Both the position numbers and the translations under genes were made by a program. A model generated the notes under the pieces. That model searched no databases, had not been told where the DNA came from, and worked only from the letters and a program-made list of their open reading frames with translations. A DNA stretch of 64,000 bases, from assembly GCF_014384745.1 (NCBI RefSeq), contig NZ_JACRSO010000001.1, positions 186,001-250,000 of the forward strand, given 5' to 3'. This stretch comes from Luoshenia tenuis (lineage in GTDB: Bacteria; Bacillota; Clostridia; Christensenellales; GCA-900066905). Positions 17,656 through 25,574 of this stretch are shown here, piece by piece. How positions within the stretch are numbered: the stretch's first letter is position 1; the number at the start of each line of letters is the position of its first letter.

Positions 17656-18444
17656 CTAGTCAAAACAGCGCTTCAAAACGTGCAGATCCTTTTTCAGCCG
17701 TTCCCCTTCATGCCCGTTTTCTACAAATATCCATCCTGAAAAATCCAGCGCGCGCATGGTCTCCAATATCTCCTGCGCGCGGCATTCGCCCTGGCCCAGT
17801 ACCGCGGGCCGCGCTTTTTGCCAGGGCTGGGCCAGGTACAGGTCTTTGGCATGGGCCTGGCGTATTGCGCCGGCCATCTGGGTGTAAAACGCCGCGCCGT
17901 CCTCCCGGCGGATGTTCTCGATGTTCGCTCCATCATAATAGATAAAAAAGTTATCCCGGTTCACCTGTTCCAAAAGCCGCTGGTTGCCCTGGATGCCCAA
18001 GGTGTTTTCGCTGCCGATCTGCAGATCCGGCGCCTGGTCGCAGGCAAAGCGCAGGGCCTTTACGCTCTGCTCAAAATCGGCCTCGTCCTCCATCTGCGCG
18101 CTGCCAAAGGAGGGCATTTGCAGCGTATCCGCACCCAGCTGCCGGGCGATCTGCGCCGCCCTGAGGATCAGCGTCCGCGTCTCCTCCTCGACCTGGGGCC
18201 GGTTCATCTCAATCCCGTTGAGCGCCAGCGCCGGGTAGGCCATGCCCGTTTTTTCCTTCGCGGCGATAAAGGCGTCAAGCACCGCTTCTTCCCGCAGCTC
18301 CAACCCGGGCTTTCCGATCCCCATATCCATCTCAACGCCCGCAAAGCCCAATTCGCTGGCCAATGCGATGGCCTGCACCCCCTGCGCCGGTATGCACCAC
18401 TGGCATACGCCAAACCTTACCTTACCCAATTGCGATCCCCCCAT
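17656..18444 (-). CDS. Sugar phosphate isomerase/epimerase-like TIM-barrel protein
   Basis: About 262 aa with the AP-endonuclease-2/xylose-isomerase-like barrel. Visible are GFAGVEMDMG, a conserved LQIGSENT strand with Glu, FFIYYDGANIENI, HAKDLYL (metal His/Asp) and GWIFVENGH. These fit a metal-dependent sugar isomerase or epimerase; the substrate is unknown. The ATG at 18444 lies 10 bp after the stop of the Tet(M)-like gene. A TTG at 18429 with GGGGGG 7 nt upstream is an equally good start. The open frame to 18567 overlaps the upstream gene and is not used. Confidence 0.8.
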   Translation of the reverse strand: MGGSQLGKVRFGVCQWCIPAQGVQAIALASELGFAGVEMDMGIGKPGLELREEAVLDAFIAAKEKTGMAYPALALNGIEMNRPQVEEETRTLILRAAQIARQLGADTLQMPSFGSAQMEDEADFEQSVKALRFACDQAPDLQIGSENTLGIQGNQRLLEQVNRDNFFIYYDGANIENIRREDGAAFYTQMAGAIRQAHAKDLYLAQPWQKARPAVLGQGECRAQEILETMRALDFSGWIFVENGHEGERLKKDLHVLKRCFD

Positions 18445-18454
18445 TTTTTGATTC

Positions 18455-20365
18455 TTATAATTTACAGTGCATGTGCGCCGGCGCCTCATCCCAGCGCACC
18501 CGGTAGCCCGCGCCGTGCGAGCAAAAGACCGAATCGGCCGTATTGGCTTCATCCCTGTCCCGCTCATATCCGCTGCGGGCGATCACCTCATCGGCATTGT
18601 GACAGGGCCGGTAGCCCGCCAGCTTTTGGCTGATCCGCCCCCGCCCCTTGGTAAAGGCCGCCAGCTCGGCCGCATATTCCATCATATTGGCCACCGGCGC
18701 CTCACCGGCGATCAGGGCGCTCTCTCCGTCGTCCTGCGGCGGGTCAAAGCAGCCTTGCATCCGGCTGATGTCCGCCATCACCCGCCCGGCCAGGGGCGAG
18801 GGCACCGCGATCCGAAAGGCGTACACCGGCTCTAAAAGCGTTACCTCCGCGTGAAAAAGCCCCTGTCGGATAGCCCTGTAGGTAGCCTCGCGGAAGTCCC
18901 CGCCCTCGGTATGCTTTTCGTGCGCCCGGCCCGCCAGCAGCGTTACGATGGTGTCCGTCAGCCCCGCCCCGGTAAGCGGCCCTTTGTGCTGCTTTTCCAG
19001 CACGTGCGTGCGGATCAGGTTCTGCCAGTTCTGCTCCAGCAGGTCTACCGGGCAGGCGCTTTTAAAGGTGATGCCGCTGCCCCGCGCCCCCGGCTCCAGA
19101 CGCAGGTGCACCTCTGCGTAATGGCGCAGGGGTTCAAAATGCCCGCACCCCACGGTAGGGGCCGCCACCGTTTCAAGATATAATACCTCGCAGGGGCCAA
19201 AGGTTACCGTAAGCCCAAAGCGGCTTTGCAGCTGTTCGGCCAATACCTCCAGCTGGATGGGACCCATCACGTTCACCCGCATCTCCTGCAACGTTTCCTG
19301 CCAGGTCACCGCCAGCAGGGGTTCCTCATCCTCCAGGGTCTTAAGGGCGCGCAACACCTCGTGGAGACGATGGCGCTCATAGATCACCCTGGCCGCCAGA
19401 GCCGGGCGAAACGCCCTTTCTTCCAGCGCGGGCAGGCCGATCCCATCCCCCGGCCGGATCTGCGACAGGCCTTTGACGGCGCATAGCTGCCCGGCCACGG
19501 CCTCGCGGGATGGGATGCGCCGCTCTCCCTGACAGAAGAACAGCTCGTCGATCTTCTCCTCCCCCACCGCATCCTTAACCTGGAGACGGCCGCGCAGGAT
19601 CTTTAAAAATACCAGTCGATTTCCCTTTTCATCGTGGCGGACCTGATAGGCCCGGGCCTGCAGCGGCCCCTCCGCGTCAAAACGGGTGTGGGTCAGCCCC
19701 TCCAGTCCCTGCAAAAACGCGGCTACGCCGCTACCGCCCAGTGCGCTGCCCGCGTAGCAGGGGCAAACCCGGCCCGCGGCGATCAGCACGCCCGCGCGCG
19801 CCTGCCATAGCGCCTCGTCAAAACCGCCGTCCAGATAGCGCTCCAGCAGCTCGTCGTCCAGCTGCGCCAGCTCCTCGATCAGCGTCCGGGTATAGCCGCC
19901 GGTAAAGTCCAGCGCGCCAGGCGCGCACCGCTCTTGAATCTGTTTCAGCGTGCGCCCGGCATCCGCCCCCTCGCGATCCACTTTATTCAGAAAAAAGAAG
20001 GTGGGGATCCCGCGCTCCGTCAGCATCTGGCAAATGGTCTCCGTATGGGCCTGTACCCCTTCCACACAGCTGACCACGACCACCGCCACATCTAAAACGC
20101 AGAGCGCGCGCTCCATCTCCGCTGCAAAATCCACGTGTCCCGGGGTATCCACCAGGGCATATTGCGTACCCCCCAGGGTAAAGGAGGCCTGCGCGCCAAA
20201 TATGGTGATGCCGCGCCGGCGCTCGGTCGGGCGGTAATCCAGCAATGTATCCTGGTGGTCCACCCGCCCTGGTGCGCGTATCGCCCTGGCGTGGTAGAGG
20301 ATCTGCTCAGACAGCGTGGTCTTTCCCGCGTCCACATGCGCCAGGATGCCAATGGTCTTGTACAA
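18455..20365 (-). CDS. Tet(M)-family translation GTPase (ribosomal protection-like)
   Basis: A 636-aa EF-G paralogue of the Tet(M)/Tet(O)/OtrA type; Tet(M) itself is 639 aa. G1 is AHVDAGKTT (9-17), G2 lies in RRRGITI, G3 is DTPGH (73-77) and G4 is NKVD (127-130). The C-terminal EF-G domains IV and V follow. Ribosomal-protection proteins remove tetracycline from the ribosome by GTP hydrolysis. This copy is diverged, has normal host codon use and sits among housekeeping genes. It may be an intrinsic translation factor rather than an acquired resistance gene. The TTG start at 20365 has a GGCGGGG site; the upstream extension to 20434 is not used. Confidence 0.88.
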   Translation of the reverse strand: MYKTIGILAHVDAGKTTLSEQILYHARAIRAPGRVDHQDTLLDYRPTERRRGITIFGAQASFTLGGTQYALVDTPGHVDFAAEMERALCVLDVAVVVVSCVEGVQAHTETICQMLTERGIPTFFFLNKVDREGADAGRTLKQIQERCAPGALDFTGGYTRTLIEELAQLDDELLERYLDGGFDEALWQARAGVLIAAGRVCPCYAGSALGGSGVAAFLQGLEGLTHTRFDAEGPLQARAYQVRHDEKGNRLVFLKILRGRLQVKDAVGEEKIDELFFCQGERRIPSREAVAGQLCAVKGLSQIRPGDGIGLPALEERAFRPALAARVIYERHRLHEVLRALKTLEDEEPLLAVTWQETLQEMRVNVMGPIQLEVLAEQLQSRFGLTVTFGPCEVLYLETVAAPTVGCGHFEPLRHYAEVHLRLEPGARGSGITFKSACPVDLLEQNWQNLIRTHVLEKQHKGPLTGAGLTDTIVTLLAGRAHEKHTEGGDFREATYRAIRQGLFHAEVTLLEPVYAFRIAVPSPLAGRVMADISRMQGCFDPPQDDGESALIAGEAPVANMMEYAAELAAFTKGRGRISQKLAGYRPCHNADEVIARSGYERDRDEANTADSVFCSHGAGYRVRWDEAPAHMHCKL

Positions 20366-20432
20366 AAAATCCCCGCCTTTGCTATCAATATTGTACGTTT
20401 TTAGTATAACATACTCCCCGCCCCAAGCGCGC

Positions 20433-20474
20433 AAAAAATGGACATGGAGCGCTCCCTAAAGGGAACGCCCCATG
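20433..20474 (-). terminator. Terminator of the 65-aa membrane protein gene
   Basis: Stem with arms 20461-20474 and 20443-20456 (CATGGGGCGTTCCC on the minus strand), two G-T pairs, a 4-nt loop and six T at 20433-20438. It separates the small gene from the Tet(M)-like gene downstream, so the small gene is a single-gene transcript. Confidence 0.75.
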
Positions 20475-20521
20475 TCCGCCATCCAATTCTAAGAAGGGTC
20501 TATGTTATTTACGCAAAAAGT

Positions 20522-20719
20522 CTACTTAGCCGCGGCCTTGCGCCGGATCGTCCCCCGTTGTACGCCCCGCACCACCCGGGCGATATCTTTGACCATCGGG
20601 CGCACAAAGCACTTATACAACCCCAGCGCCACGGCCAGCATCATAAAGTACAGCCCCAGCACAGCCACCAGGTACTGCGTCTGCGCATTGGCCAACAACA
20701 TCTCCGCAAACTCCAGCAT
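20522..20719 (-). CDS. Small single-span membrane protein, divergent from S24 repressor
   Basis: A 65-aa protein: an acidic N-terminus (MLEFAEMLL), one hydrophobic helix (about 17-37, YLVAVLGLYFMMLAVALGLY) and a strongly basic C-terminal tail (VRGVQRGTIRRKAAAK). GGGAGGAATG precedes the ATG. It has its own promoter (20771-20799) with two repressor operators on it and its own terminator. I do not recognise the family. The arrangement suggests it is the main target of the divergent self-cleaving repressor. Small membrane proteins under such control are often damage-induced division inhibitors or toxins, but function here is unknown. Confidence 0.75.
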   Translation of the reverse strand: MLEFAEMLLANAQTQYLVAVLGLYFMMLAVALGLYKCFVRPMVKDIARVVRGVQRGTIRRKAAAK

Positions 20720-20751
20720 CGTTCATTCCTCCCTCGCAGGTTCTGCTTATA

Positions 20752-20768
20752 TGTCAGTATCTCTGACA
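20752..20768. promoter_or_regulatory. Repressor operator O1
   Basis: 17-bp inverted repeat TGTCAG-N5-CTGACA located just downstream of the -10 box of the leftward promoter, at about +1 to +20 of the 65-aa gene. Confidence 0.75.
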
Positions 20769-20770
20769 TC

Positions 20771-20799
20771 AATATAGCACCTCGCCCATTATTTGTCAA
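20771..20799 (-). promoter_or_regulatory. Promoter of the 65-aa membrane protein gene
   Basis: Minus strand TTGACA (20794-20799), 17-bp spacer, TATATT (20771-20776). The -35 box is part of operator O2 and O1 covers the start region, so bound repressor would shut it off. Confidence 0.75.
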
Positions 20800-20810
20800 T
20801 AATATTGACA
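20794..20810. promoter_or_regulatory. Repressor operator O2
   Basis: 17-bp perfect palindromic site TGTCAAT-AAT-ATTGACA. It contains the -35 hexamer of the leftward promoter and lies between the two divergent promoters, 42 bp from O1. Confidence 0.75.
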
Positions 20811-20828
20811 TTAATTTCTTTATCCCCC

Positions 20829-20857
20829 TTGCATGTCAGTACATCTGACATTATAAT
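20829..20857 (+). promoter_or_regulatory. Promoter of the S24 repressor gene
   Basis: TTGCAT (20829-20834), 17-bp spacer, TATAAT (20852-20857), about 36 bp upstream of the repressor ATG. Operator O3 fills the spacer, which indicates negative autoregulation. Confidence 0.8.
20834..20850. promoter_or_regulatory. Repressor operator O3
   Basis: 17-bp inverted repeat TGTCAG-N5-CTGACA with the same arms as O1, set 40 bp from O2 and placed exactly between the -35 and -10 boxes of the repressor promoter. Confidence 0.8.
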
Positions 20858-20892
20858 AGAGGTAACTTAAGCAAATAAGGGCGGTAAAACAG

Positions 20893-21483
20893 ATGCAGCA
20901 TTTAAAAGAATTGCGCAAGGCCCACAAAATCAATCAGCAGGCGCTGGCCAGCCATATGGGGGTGGCCCGCTCTACCATATCCATGTGGGAGTCCGGCGCC
21001 AGCCAGCCGGATAACGCCGCGCTGCAGCGGCTGGCAGCCTATTTCCACGTTTCCATCGATTATCTTTTGGGCTTTTCGGAAGAAGGGCGGGGCGTCAAGG
21101 TACCGGTGCTGGGCAACGTAGCGGCCGGCATACCCATCGAGGTGGTGGAAAATATTATCGATTATGAAGAGATCTCTACCGATCTGGCGGCAACGGGCGA
21201 ATTTTTCGCGTTGCAGATCCACGGCACCAGCATGGAGCCACGCATTATGGACGGGGATGTGGTGATCGTGCGCAAGCAGCCGGAGGTGGAAAACGGGCAG
21301 ATCGCCATCGTCCTGGTCAATGGTTATGATGCGACCTGCAAGCGCCTGATGCGTGAAAAAGACGGCATCCGTCTGGTCTCCTTTAACCCCAATTTCCCAC
21401 CCATGCACTATTCCAGCGAGGAGGTGGCCAACCTCCCTATCCGCGTACTGGGCCGGGTGGTAGAGCTGCGGGGCAAATTTTAG
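20893..21483 (+). CDS. XRE/Cro-type repressor with S24 self-cleavage domain (HdiR/LexA-like)
   Basis: A 196-aa repressor. The N-terminal Cro/CI helix-turn-helix (about 4-60) includes NQQALASHMGVARSTISMWE. The C-terminal S24 (LexA/CI/UmuD) domain has the Ala78-Gly79 cleavage site, nucleophile Ser113 (HGTSMEP) and general base Lys150 (TCKR). The Ser-Lys spacing of 37 equals that of E. coli LexA. This is the layout of HdiR and phage CI repressors that self-cleave upon DNA damage. It is divergent from the 65-aa membrane protein gene with three matching operators between. No phage genes surround it, so it looks like a chromosomal stress switch. Confidence 0.9.
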   Translation: MQHLKELRKAHKINQQALASHMGVARSTISMWESGASQPDNAALQRLAAYFHVSIDYLLGFSEEGRGVKVPVLGNVAAGIPIEVVENIIDYEEISTDLAATGEFFALQIHGTSMEPRIMDGDVVIVRKQPEVENGQIAIVLVNGYDATCKRLMREKDGIRLVSFNPNFPPMHYSSEEVANLPIRVLGRVVELRGKF

Positions 21484-21572
21484 TTGCATACATCTATATT
21501 CAAAGGGGATAAAATGCACTATAATGGTAAAAAAGAGCGAATACGCAAGCTTAATGGGGAGGCGCGTGCATT

Positions 21573-23000
21573 ATGGGCTTGATTAAAGCTATCGGTGGCG
21601 CTATCGGCGGCGTAATGGCCGACCAGTGGCGGGAATATTTTTACTGCGAAGCCTTACCGGCAGACGTGTTGGTGACCAAGGGCGTCAAACGCACCAACGC
21701 CCGCAGCTCCAATACCCGTGCCAGCGAAAATATCATTACCAACGGTTCGGTGGTGGCCGTAAACGAAGGGCAGTTTATGATGATCGTCGACCAGGGCAAG
21801 GTGGTAGAGTTCTGCGCCGAGCCGGGCGAGTTTCTGTACGACGCCAGTACCGAGCCCAGCATGCTGTACGGCGGCTTTGGCAAGGGGCTGATGGATTCTT
21901 TTAAACTGGTAGGCAAGCGCTTTACCTTTGGCGCGGATACCGGCAAAGATCAGCGGGTCTACTATGTCAATACCAAGGAGATCATCGGCAATAAGTACGG
22001 CACGGCTACGCCGGTGCCCTTCCGGGTGGTGGATCAGAACATCGGGCTGGATATCGATATCGCCATCCGCTGCTATGGGGAATACTCCTATAAAATCGTC
22101 GATCCGCTGCTTTTCTACGCCAACGTTTCCGGCAATGTGGAGCGCGCCTATAACCGCGGCCAGATCGATAGCCAGTTAAAGACCGAGTTGATGACGGCGC
22201 TTCAGCCGGCATTTGCCAAAATATCCGCTTTGGGCGTGCGCTACAGCGCCCTGCCCGGCCATACCTCCGAGATCGCCGAGGCCCTTAACGAAGAGCTCTC
22301 GGATAAGTGGCGTGATCTGCGCGGTATCGCCGTTGCATCTTTTGGCGTCAGTTCCGTTTCCGCCTCGGAAGAGGACGAGAACATGATCAAAGAGCTCCAG
22401 CGCACCGCCGTTATGCGCAACCCCACCATGGCGGCGGCTACCATGGTGGGCGCCCAGGCAGACGCCATGCGCGCCGCCGCGGCCAACCCCAACGCGGGCC
22501 CCGTCATGGCCTTTGCCGGGATGAATATGGCTGCCAATGCCGGCGGGATGAACGCTGCAAACCTTTTCCAGATGGGACAGGAGCAGGCTACAGCCGCCCA
22601 GCAGCCCGCCTCCGGGCAGCCTGAGGCCGAAGGCAGCCGGTGGGATTGCAGTTGCGGCGCTACCGGCAACGCCGGTAAGTTCTGCCCTTCCTGCGGCGCG
22701 AAAAAGCCGGAGCCCAAACCGGAAGGCTGGAATTGCGCCTGCGGCTCCACCGGCAATACCGGTAAATTCTGCGCGCAATGCGGCGCGAAACGGCCGGATG
22801 AGGATGGTTGGACTTGCACCTGCGGCACCGTCAACAAGGGCAAGTTCTGCATGGAGTGCGGCAAAAAGAAACCCGCCGGCGTACCGGTCTACCGCTGCGA
22901 CAAGTGCGGCTGGGAGCCGGAGGATAAAACGCATCCGCCCAAGTTCTGCCCCGAGTGTGGTGACCGGTTTGACGATGAGGATCAGGTAGACCCCAGTTAA
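21573..23000 (+). CDS. SPFH-domain protein with C-terminal zinc ribbons (YdjI-like)
   Basis: A 475-aa protein of the 'virion core protein/YdjI' SPFH group. The N-terminal 1-300 contains the SPFH (band-7-like) domain. A Met/Ala-rich linker (about 290-345) follows, then four Cys4 zinc ribbons: CSCGATGNAGKFCPSCG, CACGSTGNTGKFCAQCG, CTCGTVNKGKFCMECG and a rubredoxin-like CDKCGWEP...CPECG. B. subtilis YdjI is linked to PspA-type membrane stress responses. No pspA is seen here. The repeated ribbons may serve as protein-interaction modules. Confidence 0.82.
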   Translation: MGLIKAIGGAIGGVMADQWREYFYCEALPADVLVTKGVKRTNARSSNTRASENIITNGSVVAVNEGQFMMIVDQGKVVEFCAEPGEFLYDASTEPSMLYGGFGKGLMDSFKLVGKRFTFGADTGKDQRVYYVNTKEIIGNKYGTATPVPFRVVDQNIGLDIDIAIRCYGEYSYKIVDPLLFYANVSGNVERAYNRGQIDSQLKTELMTALQPAFAKISALGVRYSALPGHTSEIAEALNEELSDKWRDLRGIAVASFGVSSVSASEEDENMIKELQRTAVMRNPTMAAATMVGAQADAMRAAAANPNAGPVMAFAGMNMAANAGGMNAANLFQMGQEQATAAQQPASGQPEAEGSRWDCSCGATGNAGKFCPSCGAKKPEPKPEGWNCACGSTGNTGKFCAQCGAKRPDEDGWTCTCGTVNKGKFCMECGKKKPAGVPVYRCDKCGWEPEDKTHPPKFCPECGDRFDDEDQVDPS

Positions 23001-23010
23001 TGAAGCGAAC

Positions 23011-23045
23011 AAAAGAGGATGGCTACAGCCATCCTCTTTTTGTTT
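23011..23045 (+). terminator. Terminator after the SPFH gene (bidirectional)
   Basis: Perfect 14-bp inverted repeat AAAAGAGGATGGCT (23011-23024) and its complement (23027-23040) with T-rich ends on both strands. It serves the SPFH gene and possibly the convergent DJ-1 gene. Confidence 0.85.
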
Positions 23046-23078
23046 TATCGATTCCCTCATGCGCCTGCAAGCGCCTCT

Positions 23079-23615
23079 TTATGCAGGCCAGTTTTGGTTC
23101 AACAGTGCAAACATCTCCGGCAGCCGTCCAAAATAAACACTGCTTAAGATCCCTCCATCCAGCACCGCGGGCTCCTGCGTGGGTACGCCGCCGGCGTTTT
23201 CAATGTCCACCGCGATGTCCGGCGGGCAGGCAATGGTGCGCCCCTGCACCAGCCCCGCCGAGATCAAAATCCAGGGCGCGTGGCAGATCGAGCAGATCAG
23301 CGTTCCCCGCGCATGGCAGGCGCGCACCAGCTCGATCAGCGGCTGGCACATCCTCAGCCGCAGCGGCCCGTAGATCCCGCCGGGCAAAAACAGCAGATCG
23401 ATCTCCTCCGCCTGCAGTTCATCGATCTTGCAATCTACCGGGATGGGCAGCCCGTCTTTTCCGTTTACACCCTCCCCCAGTACCTGGCCGGGCTCCAGCC
23501 CCGCCACGACGACCTGGGCCCCCTCCTCTAAAAAGCGATAGTACGGGAACCAAAATTCGTGGTCGTGCGTACCCGTATCCACGATGATGGCCACCCGCTT
23601 GCCCTGATAGCGCAT
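23079..23615 (-). CDS. DJ-1/PfpI family protein
   Basis: A 178-aa class I glutamine-amidotransferase-like fold. The nucleophile-elbow cysteine is Cys111 in ICSICHAPWILISAG, and a conserved acidic residue (Glu20) lies in DHEFWFP. FLPGGIYGPLRLR matches the family loop. Members act as proteases, chaperones or glyoxalases; the specific role here is not known. GGGGAGGAATAGGAT precedes the ATG. It is convergent to the SPFH gene and divergent from pdxS. Confidence 0.88.
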   Translation of the reverse strand: MRYQGKRVAIIVDTGTHDHEFWFPYYRFLEEGAQVVVAGLEPGQVLGEGVNGKDGLPIPVDCKIDELQAEEIDLLFLPGGIYGPLRLRMCQPLIELVRACHARGTLICSICHAPWILISAGLVQGRTIACPPDIAVDIENAGGVPTQEPAVLDGGILSSVYFGRLPEMFALLNQNWPA

Positions 23616-23777
23616 ATCCTATTCCTCCCCCAATCATGATGGCTATATTATAACACGGATCACCCGGCCTGCCACCTCCAAAACTGGCCCCACTAATTAT
23701 ACTTTTTCTGACCATTTTAATAAGGCCAGTCTTAAAGCTATAATGCAAGAAACTTTTACAATCAGGAGGCAGCACGA

Positions 23778-24656
23778 ATGGATGAACGTTTGACACTCAA
23801 CAAAAACCTGGCGCAGATGCTTAAAGGCGGCGTCATTATGGATGTGACCAATGTAGCGCAAGCTAAGATCGCCCAGGAGGCGGGCGCGGTGGCCGTAATG
23901 GCGCTGGAACGGGTGCCTGCGGATATCCGCAAGCAGGGCGGCGTAGCGCGGATGAGCGACCCGAAGATGATCCGCGAGATCCAGGAAGCGGTGACCATTC
24001 CCGTAATGGCTAAAGTACGCATCGGCCATATCGTAGAGGCGCAGATTCTGGAGGCGCTCGCGGTAGACTACATCGACGAGAGCGAGGTGCTTACCCCCGC
24101 GGACGATGCCTACCATCTGGATAAGCGCGCTTTTAAGGTTCCCTTTGTCTGCGGCGCCCGCAACCTTGGCGAGGCCCTGCGCCGCATTGGAGAGGGCGCC
24201 AGCATGATCCGCACCAAAGGCGAGGCCGGAACCGGCAATGTGGTCGAGGCCGTGCGCCATATGCGCACGATGATGGCCGAGATCCGCGCCCTGACCCATA
24301 TGCCAAGCGAAGAGCTGATGACCTATGCCAAAGAACACGGCGCCCCTTACGAGCTGGTCTGCCAGGTCGCCCGGGAGGGCAAGCTCCCCGTGGTCAACTT
24401 TGCCGCCGGCGGTATCGCCACCCCAGCCGACGCGGCGCTGATGATGCAGCTGGGCAGCGAGGGAGTGTTTGTTGGCTCGGGCATCTTCAAGTCCGCCGAT
24501 CCGGAAAAGCGAGCCCGCGCCATCGTCAAGGCCACCGCTTTTTATAACGATCCTAGCGTACTGGCGCAGGTAAGCCAGGGCATTGGCGAGGCTATGAAGG
24601 GCAAAGACCTGGGCGAGATCCCGCCCGAGGAGCGCCTAGCCGAGCGGGGTTGGTAG
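23778..24656 (+). CDS. pdxS: Pyridoxal 5'-phosphate synthase subunit PdxS
   Basis: A 292-aa PLP synthase barrel. IMDVTN (with Asp22), [19 protein letters not shown] (with the ribose-binding Lys79), [10 protein letters not shown] and [19 protein letters not shown] are all typical. It builds PLP from ribose 5-phosphate, glyceraldehyde 3-phosphate and ammonia supplied by PdxT. An AGGAGG site precedes the ATG. pdxT follows after 2 bp. Confidence 0.97.
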   Translation: MDERLTLNKNLAQMLKGGVIMDVTNVAQAKIAQEAGAVAVMALERVPADIRKQGGVARMSDPKMIREIQEAVTIPVMAKVRIGHIVEAQILEALAVDYIDESEVLTPADDAYHLDKRAFKVPFVCGARNLGEALRRIGEGASMIRTKGEAGTGNVVEAVRHMRTMMAEIRALTHMPSEELMTYAKEHGAPYELVCQVAREGKLPVVNFAAGGIATPADAALMMQLGSEGVFVGSGIFKSADPEKRARAIVKATAFYNDPSVLAQVSQGIGEAMKGKDLGEIPPEERLAERGW

Positions 24657-24658
24657 CC

Positions 24659-25246
24659 ATGGCTCCGGTAAAGAAGATCGGCGTTCTGGCGCTACAGGGT
24701 TCTGTGGCCGAACACCTGGCCATGCTGGAGGCCCTGCCCCAGATCAGTGCCCTTCCCGTCAAAACGCCGGAGGATCTGCGCCAGATCGACGGGCTGATCC
24801 TGCCGGGCGGCGAGAGCACCACTATCGGCAAACTGCTGCGCATCTTTGGCCTGCAGGTCCCGCTTCAGGCGCGCATTGCCTCTGGCTTGCCGGTTTGGGG
24901 CACCTGCGCCGGCGCCATCCTGCTGGCCAGCGAGGTGTGCGGCGAAACAGCGCACCTTGGTTGTATGGATATCGCTATCCGCCGCAACGCCTTTGGCACC
25001 CAGCTGGATAGTTTCCGCTGTGCCACCCCGGTGGCCGGCATCCCGGGCGGGCCATTGCCCATGGTTTTTATCCGGGCCCCTTGGATCGAAAAAACCTGGG
25101 GGCGGGCTTATCCGCTTGCTGAAGTGAAGGGCCACATCGTCGCCGCGCGGCAGGATAATCTGCTGGCCACCTCCTTTCACCCGGAGCTGACGGACGATCT
25201 GCGGATGCACCGCTATTTTGCGGATATGGTTCTGTCTCAGTCCTAA
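24659..25246 (+). CDS. pdxT: Pyridoxal 5'-phosphate synthase glutaminase subunit PdxT
   Basis: A 195-aa glutaminase. It has IGVLALQGSVAEHL, PGGEST, the nucleophile Cys83 (WGTCAGAILLA) and the His174/Glu176 pair in SFHPELT. It supplies ammonia to PdxS. The ATG at 24659 is preferred over an upstream in-frame TTG at 24650 that overlaps the pdxS stop. Confidence 0.96.
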   Translation: MAPVKKIGVLALQGSVAEHLAMLEALPQISALPVKTPEDLRQIDGLILPGGESTTIGKLLRIFGLQVPLQARIASGLPVWGTCAGAILLASEVCGETAHLGCMDIAIRRNAFGTQLDSFRCATPVAGIPGGPLPMVFIRAPWIEKTWGRAYPLAEVKGHIVAARQDNLLATSFHPELTDDLRMHRYFADMVLSQS

Positions 25247-25269
25247 TAAACCTTAAGTTGTGTATAGCA

Positions 25270-25305
25270 GCGGCTTAGCCCCTGGGTTAAGCCGCCTCTT
25301 TTATT
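25270..25305 (+). terminator. Terminator after pdxST (bidirectional)
   Basis: 12-bp stem GCGGCTTAGCCC / GGGTTAAGCCGC (25270-25295, one G-T pair) followed by TCTTTT. It could also stop a minus-strand transcript of the gene remnant to its right. Confidence 0.8.
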
Positions 25306-25489
25306 CGATCAGCTTCTCTGTCCCATCCGGGTTGCGTTTATCAAAGCATATTACCTTAAGCCCTAAGTTACGGCAAAATCGCCAGGCAACGTAACAAGCC
25401 AGCGCATAATCCGCATTGCCCTTAGCCGAGGTTGCGTCTGCTCCGGCATCTGGGTATAATGGATGAAAAGTGGCATGAATAGCGTTTTA
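25301..25489 (-). pseudogene. Possible C-terminal remnant of an unknown gene
   Basis: In the 328-bp gap between pdxT and the EFR1 gene, the minus strand has a 62-codon frame with no start codon. It reads like real protein: ADATSAKGNADYALACYVAW, then RFCRNLGLKVICFDKRN and a stop right at the terminator. An in-frame stop lies just upstream. It may be the tail of a gene whose front was lost. I do not recognise the family. The rest of the gap holds only the pdxT terminator and the EFR1 leader. Confidence 0.35.
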
Positions 25490-25574
25490 GAATGTGATCT
25501 AATGCAAATGATAATCAATATGGAACATCGTGCCCGGGCGCTGTGCGCCGCGCATAAGCTAAAGGAGAAGCGCC

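Noticed and set aside
18455..20365. Acquired tetracycline-resistance gene on a mobile element
   Set aside because: No integrase, transposase, relaxase or direct repeats flank it, and codon use matches its neighbours.
22630..22960. Repeated CGG/GGC-rich units that might be a tandem DNA repeat
   Set aside because: They are coding repeats of zinc ribbons in the SPFH protein, not a separate element.
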